The position numbers and the translations under genes are program-made. A DNA stretch of 41,872 bases from contig JADBXR010000003.1 in NCBI GenBank assembly GCA_020403425.1, positions 1-41,872 on the forward strand. Reading direction: 5' to 3'. The notes below the pieces were generated by a model. It worked only from the letters and a program-made list of their open reading frames with translations. It was not told the origin of the DNA and ran no database searches. Shown piece by piece: positions 14,535 through 23,926 of this stretch (position 1 is the first letter of the stretch; each line of letters begins with the position of its first letter). Source of the DNA: Chitinophagaceae bacterium (GTDB lineage Bacteria > Bacteroidota > Bacteroidia > Chitinophagales > Chitinophagaceae).

Positions 14535-16715
14535 TCATTCACCGGGATGATAGGTCCTTTCCGCATGTTTCACCACATCTTCCTTGTAGAACAATACGTC
14601 TTTGAATTGTCCCTTGGTGTACATCACTGCCTGGTCGCTAAAATGTTTCGAGTGGATGTCGCCACTGTTGCCACCGGCCAGTAAGGATTTGGCCTTCACC
14701 TTTTGACCAAATTCTACGGCACAGATAAAGCTGTTGCCATTATACCCGTAACGGAGAGCAGTGCCGGGATAGGTCCTGCTGACAAATGAAGGCAGCGCTC
14801 CCCAGGTGGATGCTGCAAAACCGCAGGGAATGCTGGGTTGCGCATCATCGTGTTTGTCTGTTATGTCGGCTGTGATGCGCTGGTACCGGTTGATCTCTCC
14901 CCAGGGTTTTTCCCAGCTGCCGAATTTTTGGGTAAGCTCGTTCAGGGTGCTTACCAGTGGCGACAGTAAAGATTCAGCAGGAGCAGTGGCTGCGAAACGA
15001 TGCGTTTTTTCTACTTGGTCGGTCTTGTCATCTGGTCCGTTGGGTCTCTGTATGGTGGGCCAGATCTTCTGGGCCCATTCAATGGCAAGGGTGGTGGCAA
15101 CGGATCCTTCGGAGGAGTTCCTGTCCCAGGCTTTTAACAAGGCGATCGGCGCTGCCAGCGGTGCATAGGCAGGAACGGATGAGTTGTCCTCATATGCTTT
15201 CACCAGGGCCGGGATCAATACATCAAAAGCGGCCAGGTGGGTATCATAGCCGGAGGCGATGGTCTTGTCGATGGTGTAGCCCGTATGGGCATCCAGGATC
15301 CTGGTAGCATTCACGCCCCGGAAATTCTCTCCCATGGGCGCCATATAGGCGGGGAAATTTTCTTTTTTAGGTGAGCTGCTGCCCGATACGGTGAACGGGG
15401 TGGAATTGCAATTCTGGATCCATCCTGTGGCCGGATTTTTTACCTGGATCAGTTCATCCAGCGTATGCAGACCCTTCCATTCGGTGAGCGGGGTGCTGCC
15501 GTCCACGGGTTTTGACCAGTTGTATCTGGGATCGCGCTTCGGCATGAAATTACCGTGCCAGTAGGCAATATTGCCTTTGTCATCGGCATACACGGTGTTG
15601 TTGGATGTGTTGGCCAGCAGTTCCATGGTCTTTTTGAATTCACCATAGTCCCTGGCTTTGGTGCGTTCCCAGGATTGGATGATGCCCTTTACGGAACGGT
15701 TATTGGCCCTCACGCTGATCCAGTTGCCGTTTCGGCGGGCCATCACCGGACCATGATGTGTGTAGTACGTGGTGAAGGTTTTGCTGAGCAGCTGTCCGTT
15801 ACTGAGGTACCTGAGCGTGATGTTCTTTGTACCTACGGGTCTTTTGGCACCATCGTATTCGTACACCCATTGGTTGCCTTGTTCACTTACTTTCTCTATA
15901 TAAGCATCGGCCACATCGCTGTAACTGCTGGTGTGCATCCATCCCAGGTGCTGGTTGAATCCCTGGTAAATGAAGAACTGTCCCCAGGTAACGGCGCCGT
16001 AGGCATGTAAACCTTCCTCGCTCTGCACGGCCACTTCGGGTCGGAAATAGAATGTGACATGCGGGTTGATGTACAGGATGGAATTACCCGATGCGGTCCT
16101 GGAGGGTGCAATGGCAAAACCATTGGAGCCACCGGGTAAGGGATCCACTTCCTGTGGCACCACAGCTGCTGTGACTGCCGGTTCGCCGGAATAAAAACTT
16201 TTCAGTTCGCTCACGCTGATATCGGCCACGTCGATGGCGCCGATGCTGCCATCGGTCCATAACATGGGATACCATGGCTGGAAACGGGTAAGTAAGGCTG
16301 GCTTGACCGAAGGGTGTTTGTAGAGATAGTAATTGATGCCATCTGCATAGGCATTGAGCAGTTTCTGCAGCCAGGCGGGACTGTTGTGATAATCTTTCAC
16401 CGCATCTGCCGAGTCAATGATCATGCGGATCTGCAGATCATTGTACAGGTCTTTTTCCCCGTTCACTTCGGAGAGTCTGCCCAGTTTTTCAATATAGTTC
16501 ATCTCCACTCTCCTGAAATCATCTTCACATTGTGCATAGAGCAGACCGAAAACGGCATCGGCATCGGTCTTGCCGTATATATGCGGGATGCCCCAGTTGT
16601 CGCGGATGATGGTGACCTTTTTTGCCTGCTGCTCCCATTGGCCGATCTCTGTTTTAGAGAATGGCTGTGCCAGCAAATGAATGGGTAAGAACAGTAGTAA
16701 GAATAGCTTTCGCAT
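14535..16715 (-). CDS. Penicillin acylase-like Ntn hydrolase, exported
   Basis: This 726-residue protein has a signal peptide (LLLFLPIHLLAQ). The alpha-chain region (about 33-190) shows the VTIIRDNWGIPHIYGKTDADAVFGLLYAQCEDDF motif family typical of penicillin acylases (quoted in parts: NWGIPHIYG, AVFGLLYAQCEDD). The nucleophile is Ser197 in DPLPGGSNGFAIAP, which becomes the N-terminus of the beta chain after self-cleavage. Members cleave amide bonds of aromatic or aliphatic acyl groups, including acyl-homoserine lactones, so the substrate cannot be read from the sequence. It is the last gene of a five-gene minus-strand operon (24 nt after the S9 peptidase), which suggests deacylation of N-acylated peptides. 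Confidence 0.88.
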   Translation of the reverse strand: MRKLFLLLFLPIHLLAQPFSKTEIGQWEQQAKKVTIIRDNWGIPHIYGKTDADAVFGLLYAQCEDDFRRVEMNYIEKLGRLSEVNGEKDLYNDLQIRMIIDSADAVKDYHNSPAWLQKLLNAYADGINYYLYKHPSVKPALLTRFQPWYPMLWTDGSIGAIDVADISVSELKSFYSGEPAVTAAVVPQEVDPLPGGSNGFAIAPSRTASGNSILYINPHVTFYFRPEVAVQSEEGLHAYGAVTWGQFFIYQGFNQHLGWMHTSSYSDVADAYIEKVSEQGNQWVYEYDGAKRPVGTKNITLRYLSNGQLLSKTFTTYYTHHGPVMARRNGNWISVRANNRSVKGIIQSWERTKARDYGEFKKTMELLANTSNNTVYADDKGNIAYWHGNFMPKRDPRYNWSKPVDGSTPLTEWKGLHTLDELIQVKNPATGWIQNCNSTPFTVSGSSSPKKENFPAYMAPMGENFRGVNATRILDAHTGYTIDKTIASGYDTHLAAFDVLIPALVKAYEDNSSVPAYAPLAAPIALLKAWDRNSSEGSVATTLAIEWAQKIWPTIQRPNGPDDKTDQVEKTHRFAATAPAESLLSPLVSTLNELTQKFGSWEKPWGEINRYQRITADITDKHDDAQPSIPCGFAASTWGALPSFVSRTYPGTALRYGYNGNSFICAVEFGQKVKAKSLLAGGNSGDIHSKHFSDQAVMYTKGQFKDVLFYKEDVVKHAERTYHPGE

Positions 16716-16739
16716 AATGGTTCTCTTTTCTGGTAGCGT

Positions 16740-18836
16740 TTATTTGAGCTTCCGTTTAAAATATTCTGCCACGGCATCGTATACGGTAACTGCGTTGTTC
16801 CAGTTCATCCAGTGATGCGTGTCGTCTACGATCATCATCGTTTCATAAGGTACTCCGTGTTTTTCAAGCCGGTTGATGAGGTCAACACTCTGGTTGAAAC
16901 GAACGTTCCTGTCGTCATCTGCGTGGATAATCAGTACCGGTGACCTCCATGTTTTCACAGATGCAATGGGCGAAGAGGCCCAGGCGGTCTGTAAGGCTTT
17001 TTCGTAATCGGGTGCTTTCTCATATTTCTCTCCCGCAGTCATCAGGGCGGCCTGTGTGCCCCAATCATGTACCCCATGAATATCTACACCCGCGGCAAAT
17101 ATCTTTGAATCTCTGGCCAGTGCCATTGCGGTAAGGTATCCTCCGTAAGAGCCGCCGTAAATACCAATACGTTTGGCATCTACAAAAGATTGACCCTGCA
17201 ACCATTTTCCGGCAGCCTGTATGTCCTGGTATTCTGCGGCCCCGAAAGCGCCTCCGTTCCTGGCCTGGTGAAATTCATACCCATAACCGATACCCAGTCG
17301 ATAATTCACCACCAGCACCACAAAACCCTGGCTGGCCAGGTATTGGTTGGCCGCATAGGCATTGGAATAATAGTCTGAATAATTCCAGCCCAGCAACATT
17401 TGGCGCGGTGGTCCGCCATGAACATATACTATGGCGGGTTTCTTAGATGGCGTTGTTCCTTCGGGTAGGAACAGGTCGGCATGTACCGTTACCCCATCGG
17501 TTGCTTTGAATATGACCTGTTTGGGTGTCACCAGTTTGTGGCGCGGGAAATCTGCAGGGACCCTGTCTTCGCAGAGTAATCGGATCTTTTTATCGCCGTT
17601 CAGCGGCATGACAGCAGGTAAGGGACTTTGCTGTGCGGTGGCGCTGATAAAAGCCAGGGTATTGCCGGCATCGGTCAAAACAGGGGTCCACTCCAGTCCG
17701 CTGCCGGGTGTCAGTACCTGCATGTCTGCTTTGTCAACACTGACGATGGCCGCATGTCTTCTCTCAATATCCAGCGGATCATTGCCGGTATTGGCGCTGA
17801 AGCTGAGTTTTTTTCTGTCGGCACTTAAGCTGATGTGTTCGCACATGAAATTACCGGGTGTCAGCAACAGTTCTTTTCCGCCGCTAGCGGCTATGGAATA
17901 CAAATGTGGCCAGCCATCCTGGTAGGAAAGAAAAACGATCCGGTCGTTGGCGGCCCAGTGCAGGTTGGTGCCACCATGTGTGGTGGGCACGGAGCCGCGC
18001 AGGGTGGTGGGTGCTTTCCACAAAAGGGTCTCTTTACCGGTTTGTACATTTGCCGTATAGATGCTCCAGGGCTGGTGCTTTTTGGCCATCAAAGAATCAG
18101 GTTCTCCGCCAGCTCCGGGCCTTCTTACAAAAACGATCTGTTTGCCATCGGGTGACCAGCGAGGACTTAGGTCGCGGTAAAAAGATGCTGCGATCCATTT
18201 GATGGGACTTGCCGCATCCGTATATATACCGATAATGGAATGATCGCCCCGGTTGGATACGAACAGGAGCGCGTGTCCGTCAGGACCCCATTCCAGTGAA
18301 CTCACGGAGCCCCTTGTTGTAAATAGGTTTTTGGCGGCAGCGGAGCCATCTATCGGCGCCTGCCATGCCTGACCATTTTTGATGAACGCCACCGTTTTAC
18401 CATCGGGTGAGATCTCTGGCGCATCTCCCTCGGACAGGTATTTGGTTTCGCCACCGGCAAAGGGCACACTGGCTATCTGTACCTTAAAAGGGTTCACATC
18501 GTGTGAGGCGTTGATGGGCAGACCTGCATCATAATTGGAACCATGATCGCCACCACGGACAAATACCACCCATTTGCCATCATCCGAAAGAGAAAGACTG
18601 GTGATCTCCTGTCCGTCGTTCCGGGTGAAAGCGGTCAGTTTTCTGGGTGTAAAGGCGGGGCCTTCTGCAACATATATGTTACGGACACCCTGTTCGTCCA
18701 ATGCCCAGGCTATGCGCGAACCCTGTGCGGCAGCACGTAATTCGGTAGGGAAGGGATAGTTCTTGTATGCCTGAAAAGGAATGTCCTGTGCCCATATCTG
18801 CAGGGGCAACAATAACAGCAGCAGTGCTTTTCTCAT
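16740..18836 (-). CDS. S9 family peptidase (DPP-IV/acylaminoacyl-peptidase type), exported
   Basis: This 698-residue protein has a signal peptide (LLLLLPLQIWAQ). The N-terminal two-thirds form a WD40/PD40-like propeller with repeats such as APEISPDGKTVAF and LSPRWSPDGKQIVFVRR. The C-terminal alpha/beta-hydrolase domain shows the oxyanion region VHGGPPRQM, the nucleophile Ser563 in YGGSYGGY, Asp642 in HADDDRNVRF and His674/675 in DDTHHW. The family removes dipeptides or N-acyl amino acids from peptides in the periplasm. It sits 59 nt after the M19 dipeptidase gene in the operon, consistent with stepwise peptide breakdown. Confidence 0.9.
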   Translation of the reverse strand: MRKALLLLLLPLQIWAQDIPFQAYKNYPFPTELRAAAQGSRIAWALDEQGVRNIYVAEGPAFTPRKLTAFTRNDGQEITSLSLSDDGKWVVFVRGGDHGSNYDAGLPINASHDVNPFKVQIASVPFAGGETKYLSEGDAPEISPDGKTVAFIKNGQAWQAPIDGSAAAKNLFTTRGSVSSLEWGPDGHALLFVSNRGDHSIIGIYTDAASPIKWIAASFYRDLSPRWSPDGKQIVFVRRPGAGGEPDSLMAKKHQPWSIYTANVQTGKETLLWKAPTTLRGSVPTTHGGTNLHWAANDRIVFLSYQDGWPHLYSIAASGGKELLLTPGNFMCEHISLSADRKKLSFSANTGNDPLDIERRHAAIVSVDKADMQVLTPGSGLEWTPVLTDAGNTLAFISATAQQSPLPAVMPLNGDKKIRLLCEDRVPADFPRHKLVTPKQVIFKATDGVTVHADLFLPEGTTPSKKPAIVYVHGGPPRQMLLGWNYSDYYSNAYAANQYLASQGFVVLVVNYRLGIGYGYEFHQARNGGAFGAAEYQDIQAAGKWLQGQSFVDAKRIGIYGGSYGGYLTAMALARDSKIFAAGVDIHGVHDWGTQAALMTAGEKYEKAPDYEKALQTAWASSPIASVKTWRSPVLIIHADDDRNVRFNQSVDLINRLEKHGVPYETMMIVDDTHHWMNWNNAVTVYDAVAEYFKRKLK

Positions 18837-18895
18837 GTGTGTGTATTTTGGAAGAATATGATTTGGCCTTGTGAGCGTGCGATAATGGATACCTG

Positions 18896-20065
18896 CTAGT
18901 TTTCGTTTGCCTGTAACACCCGGAGGATATTGCCCCCCATGATCTTAGTGATATCCTTTTTGCTGTATCCTCTTTCCAGCAATGCTTTTGTAATGACAGG
19001 ATAAGTGGTCACATCATCCAACTGTTGCGGGGCGGAATTGATGCCATCGAAATCAGAGCCCAGTCCCACATGGTCCACCCCGGCCAGTTTTACGATATAG
19101 TCCAGGTGATCCAGTAACAGGGATAACGGGGCCCTTGCGGCCTGCGCTTCTTCCACATATTTATCAGCGATCAGGGTAATGGCATATTCGCGCTGCATGC
19201 CCGTTTTTACTAGTGAATCGAGTTCTGCTATGTGCGACCGGATGAACAGCGCTTCTTTTCTTTTGGAACTGCTGTCCACAAAACCGGAATAGAAATTCAG
19301 GTCTATCACACCTCCGTTCTTACCTACGGCAATGATCTGTTCATCCTTCAGGTTCCGGAACGAGGGGCAAAGTGCATAGGCATTGCTATGAGAAACGATG
19401 ACGGGTTTGGTAGTGGTTTGTATGGCATCCCAGAAGGTCTGTTCGCCCACATGCGACAGATCCACCAGCATGCCCAATTCATTCATCCGTTTGATCACCT
19501 GTTTGCCGAAATCGGTCAGTCCTTTTGCCGTGCCGGACAGGCTGTCTTTTTTTCCTGTTTCCAGCATGGCCGATGTTGCCCAGGAGGGTGAATTGTTCCA
19601 GGTCAGGGTCATGTATCGTGTTCCGCGGGCATAGAGTTTATCCAGGTTCTCCAGTTTGTCCTCGATCATATGTCCCCCTTCCACGCCGAACATGGCGGCC
19701 AGTTTTCCCTGCTTAACGGCGCGTTTCAGTTCTTTGGTGTTCCTCACGATCGCGATCTTATCGGGGTTACGCGCCACAACCGCATCCAGTGTGTCCATTT
19801 CGCGGTTGGCCCAGGCAAAAGGGTTCTCCTTATTGCCATCGCACCATACGGAGAAGATCTGCACATCCACGCCGCCCTCTTTAAAACGGTTCAGGTCCGA
19901 ATGGGTCCTGCCTTTCAGGTTATCATCCATACTCACTTTTTTCTCCATACAGGCGGTCAGGATATCGTTGTGCGAATCGGCCACGATGGCATTCTTATGG
20001 ATCTTCTGGTACTGTTGCGCCTGAACAGTGAACGGGATGAGGAGGAGCACTAATTTTTTGAACAT
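18896..20065 (-). CDS. Membrane dipeptidase family (M19) zinc peptidase, exported
   Basis: This 389-residue protein has a short signal peptide ending TVQAQ. Zinc-binding and active-site motifs are in order: H32-x-D34 in VADSHNDILTACM, Glu in GVEGGHMIEDKLENL, His in VDLSHVGEQTF, His in VSHSNAYALCPSFRNLKDEQI (in parts), and Asp in GLGSDFDGI. The family hydrolyses dipeptides and accepts D-residues at the C-terminal position, unlike most dipeptidases. Only 9 nt separate it from the serine hydrolase gene upstream. This supports a pathway for peptides that contain D-amino acids, for example peptidoglycan fragments. Confidence 0.9.
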   Translation of the reverse strand: MFKKLVLLLIPFTVQAQQYQKIHKNAIVADSHNDILTACMEKKVSMDDNLKGRTHSDLNRFKEGGVDVQIFSVWCDGNKENPFAWANREMDTLDAVVARNPDKIAIVRNTKELKRAVKQGKLAAMFGVEGGHMIEDKLENLDKLYARGTRYMTLTWNNSPSWATSAMLETGKKDSLSGTAKGLTDFGKQVIKRMNELGMLVDLSHVGEQTFWDAIQTTTKPVIVSHSNAYALCPSFRNLKDEQIIAVGKNGGVIDLNFYSGFVDSSSKRKEALFIRSHIAELDSLVKTGMQREYAITLIADKYVEEAQAARAPLSLLLDHLDYIVKLAGVDHVGLGSDFDGINSAPQQLDDVTTYPVITKALLERGYSKKDITKIMGGNILRVLQANEN

Positions 20066-20074
20066 GGTAAGCGG

Positions 20075-21160
20075 TTAACGGGTGAGTAGGATACGGATCT
20101 GTTTGATGGTATTCTCGAACTGGTCGGATGCGTTGTTGCAGAGGATGATCAGTGTTTTCTGTTTGCCAATGAAACGCATGATCTCTGTTTTGTAGCCGGG
20201 ATTGTCCCCATTGTGCCATACGATCAGACCGGAGGGGTCGTCGGTAACAGGGATCCATCCAAAGCCATAGTTGGAGATACTGCCGTTCTTTAACACCATG
20301 GGTTTGAAGGCCTCTGCCAACGTGGATGCTTTGACGAGTTTTTCTGTGTATAGGGCCTGGTCCCATTTCAGCAGGTCCTGCGCCGTGGAACTGATGCGTC
20401 CGGGTCCTTTCCGGTTACCCAGCCAGATGGTATAGTCGGAGGAAGGGAAAGAATCGGCACGGATAAACGCATCCCGCTCTTTTAGATAGATATGGCCGAT
20501 GGCGAAGTTCTTCACTGCCGCTTTTTCGGCCAGTGTGCGGATGGCGGTATGTTTCATGCCCAGTTTGCGGAAGATCTCTGTCTGGCAGAATTCAATGAAG
20601 TCACGGCCGCTGACCTTTTCAGCGATACTGGCCAGTAGTACATAACCGGTATTGCTGTACTGGTATTTTTCTCCCGGCTCAAATAGTTTGGGTGGTGCGT
20701 ACTGGTTCAGATAGGCCAGTATATCGGGGTTGCCTGCTACTTTGCGCTTATCCCAATGTGCATCCATGATCTCCTGGTAATCGGGTAGTCCGCTCGTGTG
20801 GGTAAGCAGGTGGCGTATGGTGATGCCTTTGTAAGGAATGTCGAGATATTTCTCTGCCAGGTCATCATATTGCAGCAACCCTTTTTCGTGCAGCATCATG
20901 ATCACCATGGCGGTGAACTGTTTGCTTACCGAAGCCAGTTCGAACACATCGGTCCTTTGTAAAGGTATTTGTCCGGCAAAATCGCGGTAGCCGAATGCTT
21001 TTTCATAGCGGACCTTTCCTTTGTCCGCGATCAGTACAACGGCACTCATGCGCTGATCCGCCGCTGCGGTCAGGACAGCATCGATCGCGCTGTATTCCTG
21101 TTCTTGTGCGTGAACCAGCGAGCAGAGGAACAGGCAACCCGCCAAAAGGTATTTTTTCAT
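20075..21160 (-). CDS. Class-C-type serine hydrolase (D-aminopeptidase/esterase-like), exported
   Basis: This 361-residue protein has a signal peptide (LLAGCLFLCSLVHAQ); a Cys in it is not followed by a typical lipobox context. The active-site motifs are SxxK as SVSK (Ser77, Lys80), YSN (168-170) and HNG in WHNGDNPGY. It is shorter than the serine hydrolase at 10348 and lacks its C-terminal domain. With start and stop only 2 nt from the D-aminoacylase gene, the two are probably translationally coupled. D-stereospecific aminopeptidases belong to this fold, which suits the operon. Confidence 0.86.
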   Translation of the reverse strand: MKKYLLAGCLFLCSLVHAQEQEYSAIDAVLTAAADQRMSAVVLIADKGKVRYEKAFGYRDFAGQIPLQRTDVFELASVSKQFTAMVIMMLHEKGLLQYDDLAEKYLDIPYKGITIRHLLTHTSGLPDYQEIMDAHWDKRKVAGNPDILAYLNQYAPPKLFEPGEKYQYSNTGYVLLASIAEKVSGRDFIEFCQTEIFRKLGMKHTAIRTLAEKAAVKNFAIGHIYLKERDAFIRADSFPSSDYTIWLGNRKGPGRISSTAQDLLKWDQALYTEKLVKASTLAEAFKPMVLKNGSISNYGFGWIPVTDDPSGLIVWHNGDNPGYKTEIMRFIGKQKTLIILCNNASDQFENTIKQIRILLTR

Positions 21161-21162
21161 GT

Positions 21163-22734
21163 TCAGTTTTTCAGACGTAATGTGGTGCCGGCACGGGTGC
21201 CATTGTGTTTGCCCTGATCCACCGTTACCTGTCCATTCACCAGCACGTACTGGAAACCGGTGCTGTACTGGTGCGGTTTGTCGTAGGTGGAGAGGTCCTG
21301 CACTTTTTGCTCATCGAACAGCACGATATCTGCTGCAAAACCTTCGCGAAGCAGTCCACGGTCGTGCAGCTGGAACTTTTGTGCGGGCAATGAGGTCATC
21401 CTGCGGATGGCTTCTTCCAGTGAGATCACTTTCTCTTCGCGCACATATTTGCCCAATACCCTGGCATTGGTGCCATAACCCCTGGGATGCGGGTTGCCCG
21501 AAGCATATACGCGGATGCTGGCATCACTGGCGAACATGTTGAACGGGTATTGCATGATGGCTTTCACATCTTCGTTGCCCATGCCATGGAACACCATACC
21601 TGCGCCGCCCTGCTCCATCATTTCCATAATGGTCTCGGCTTCTTCTTTGGCCTTGTGTTTCCTGCCTTTCATCAGGTTCACTTCTTCAATGCTTTTTCCG
21701 TTAAAGGAACTGTCGGCCCGGAAAGAGGCCACTACCGGGTAACTGAAATGTTTGAGTTTGCGCTTCTTCAACCGTTTCAGCATATGCTCCGTGACCTGTT
21801 TCCTGATCTCGGGGCGGGCCAGTCTTGCTTTGATCGAGTCCTGCCCGTCGGCCAGTACCCAGTCGGGAAGTAAGGTGCTCAGTGAAGTACTGCTGGCGGT
21901 ATAGGGATACTGGTCGATGGTCACATCGAGTCCTTCTTCCCTGGCTTTGATGATCATGGGGATGGTCTCTTTGCTGCGTCCCCAGTTCTGCTGGCCGCTT
22001 AATTTAAAATGCGAGATCTCTACCGGGATCTTTGCCTCCCGGCCAATATGCAGGGCCTCTTCAATGGCCTGGGTAACGCTGTCGCCCTCATCGCGCATAT
22101 GGCTGGCATATACGCCATGGTATTTGGCCGCCGCTTTGGCCAGGCGGACCACTTCCTCGGTCTTGGAATAGGTTCCGGGGATATAGATGAGGCCGGTGGA
22201 CAAACCCACGGCACCGTCTTTCATGGCCTGTTCCACGATCGATTCCATCTGCTGCATCTCGGCCTCGTTGGGATCGCGGTTGGCCGAACCCATAGCGGCC
22301 TTGCGTACATCGTTATGACCGATCAGGCTGGCCACATTGATGGAGAGCTGTAAACTATCCAGCATGGAAAAATATCGGGCCATGTTCACGTTGGAGCCAC
22401 CGCAGTTACCGGTGACCACAGAGGTTACGCCATCGTAAATGAAATTATCGGCAGTGGGTTGCCTTTTCTCTTCCCCTTCAATATGGGTGTGTACGTCAAT
22501 GAATCCGGGGGCAACCACCAGTCCGCTGGCGTCGATGGTCCTGGTCGCCGACCAGCGACCAAGTTTGCCTACGGCTACGATCCGGCCTTTCTGTATGGCA
22601 ATATCGCCATAGAACCAGCTGTTGCCGGTACCGTCCAGTATCTTACCGTTCTTGATCAGGATATCGGCCTGCTGGCCATATCCCAGGGCAGTCAGCAGCA
22701 AACAGGTGCAAAACAGAAGCAATCGCATAATCAA
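21163..22734 (-). CDS. N-acyl-D-amino-acid deacylase (D-aminoacylase), exported
   Basis: This 523-residue amidohydrolase has a hydrophobic leader (LLLFCTCLLLTALGYGQ). The metal-binding site shows GFIDVHTH (His82, His84), the family-specific Cys in TGNCGGSN (Cys111), His in EISHFKLSG and Asp in FASDASI. The N-terminal (DILIKNGKILDGTG) and C-terminal (GFAADIVLFDEQKVQD) strands make the small beta-sandwich typical of urease-like amidohydrolases. The enzyme releases D-amino acids from their N-acyl forms. It is the first gene of the operon; the region upstream (22735-22796) probably holds the operon promoter, though no clear TAnnTTTG is seen on the minus strand. Confidence 0.9.
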   Translation of the reverse strand: MIMRLLLFCTCLLLTALGYGQQADILIKNGKILDGTGNSWFYGDIAIQKGRIVAVGKLGRWSATRTIDASGLVVAPGFIDVHTHIEGEEKRQPTADNFIYDGVTSVVTGNCGGSNVNMARYFSMLDSLQLSINVASLIGHNDVRKAAMGSANRDPNEAEMQQMESIVEQAMKDGAVGLSTGLIYIPGTYSKTEEVVRLAKAAAKYHGVYASHMRDEGDSVTQAIEEALHIGREAKIPVEISHFKLSGQQNWGRSKETIPMIIKAREEGLDVTIDQYPYTASSTSLSTLLPDWVLADGQDSIKARLARPEIRKQVTEHMLKRLKKRKLKHFSYPVVASFRADSSFNGKSIEEVNLMKGRKHKAKEEAETIMEMMEQGGAGMVFHGMGNEDVKAIMQYPFNMFASDASIRVYASGNPHPRGYGTNARVLGKYVREEKVISLEEAIRRMTSLPAQKFQLHDRGLLREGFAADIVLFDEQKVQDLSTYDKPHQYSTGFQYVLVNGQVTVDQGKHNGTRAGTTLRLKN

Positions 22735-22796
22735 TCGTTGAGGGTCATGAAATTAAGTAATCTCTGAATAGTCTGCGCGCTTCCCCGGTAAAACTG

Positions 22797-22804
22797 TAAT
22801 TTTG
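22797..22804 (+). promoter_or_regulatory. Bacteroidota -7 promoter motif for prfA
   Basis: TAATTTTG matches TAnnTTTG exactly and lies 19 nt before the prfA ATG at 22824. The -33 region is G+C-rich and shows no clear TTG. Confidence 0.55.
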
Positions 22805-22823
22805 CCAACTTTAATAGAAGGAT

Positions 22824-23885
22824 ATGCTGAATAAGCTTGATGCGATAAAAGCGAGATTTGAACAGGTGGGGATTGCCCTCACCAACCCGGAAGTGATTAA
22901 TAACCAGAAGGAATTTGGCGCTTACAGCAAAGAGTACCGCTCCCTGGAGAAGATCGTGAAACCTTACGAGGAATATAAGAAGGTACTGGCCGACTATGAA
23001 TTTGCCAAAGATGCCCAGAACGGCACCGATGAGGAGATGCGTGAACTGGCCAAAATGGAGCTGCCCGAACTGGAGGTGAGAAAGGAAACACTGGAAAAAG
23101 AACTGACCAAACTGCTGATACCCAAAGATCCCCAGGACGATAAGAATGCCATTCTCGAGATCCGGGCCGGGACCGGTGGTGATGAGGCCAGCCTGTTTGC
23201 CGGTGACCTGCTGGGTATGTACCTCCGCTACTGCTCACGCAAGGGCTGGAAAACAGCGATCGTGAGTGAAAGTGAAGGAACGGTGGGCGGTTACAAGGAA
23301 GTGGTGGTGGAAGTGACCGGTGAAGATGTATATGGTACCCTGAAATTCGAATCAGGGGTACACCGGGTACAACGGGTGCCGGATACCGAGACACAGGGCC
23401 GCGTCCATACCTCCGCCGCAACCGTTGCGGTAATGCCCGAAGCGGAAGAAGTGGATTTTGAACTGAAAGAGAGCGACGTAAAAATGGAGACCGCCCGAAG
23501 TGGTGGTGCGGGTGGACAGAACGTGAACAAAGTAGAGACCAAAGTATTCCTTACCCATATTCCCACAGGTGTGGTGGTGGTCTGCCAGACCGAACGTTCA
23601 CAGCTGGGTAACCGCGAAAAAGCCATGGCCATGCTGCGTACCAAACTCTATGAAGAGCAGGTGCGTAAGCAGGAGGATGAGATCGCAAGGCAACGTAAAA
23701 CATTGGTGAGTACAGGCGACCGCAGCGCCAAGATCCGCACCTATAACTGGCCGCAGGGACGCGTTACCGATCATCGGATCGGACTTACCTCCTATAACCT
23801 GGACGCGGTGATCAATGGCGATATTGATGAGTTCATCGAAGCCCTGCAGATGGCAGAGAATGCCGCCAAGATGGTGAATCAATAA
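22824..23885 (+). CDS. prfA: Peptide chain release factor 1
   Basis: This 353-residue protein ends translation at UAA and UAG codons. The GGQ motif that triggers peptidyl-tRNA hydrolysis is in [15 protein letters not shown] (Gly230-Gln232). The codon-reading tripeptide of RF1, normally PAT, appears as PDT (186-188) in [12 protein letters not shown], so the middle position differs while Pro and Thr are kept. An N-terminal helical domain (1-100), [11 protein letters not shown] and the closing [17 protein letters not shown] segment are as expected. An A+G-rich stretch (AGAAGGAT) precedes the ATG. It is divergent from the peptidase operon. Confidence 0.96.
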   Translation: MLNKLDAIKARFEQVGIALTNPEVINNQKEFGAYSKEYRSLEKIVKPYEEYKKVLADYEFAKDAQNGTDEEMRELAKMELPELEVRKETLEKELTKLLIPKDPQDDKNAILEIRAGTGGDEASLFAGDLLGMYLRYCSRKGWKTAIVSESEGTVGGYKEVVVEVTGEDVYGTLKFESGVHRVQRVPDTETQGRVHTSAATVAVMPEAEEVDFELKESDVKMETARSGGAGGQNVNKVETKVFLTHIPTGVVVVCQTERSQLGNREKAMAMLRTKLYEEQVRKQEDEIARQRKTLVSTGDRSAKIRTYNWPQGRVTDHRIGLTSYNLDAVINGDIDEFIEALQMAENAAKMVNQ

Positions 23886-23926
23886 AAGGTTCCTGTAACT
23901 TTAGCAGTATATCCAAAACCTGCTGA

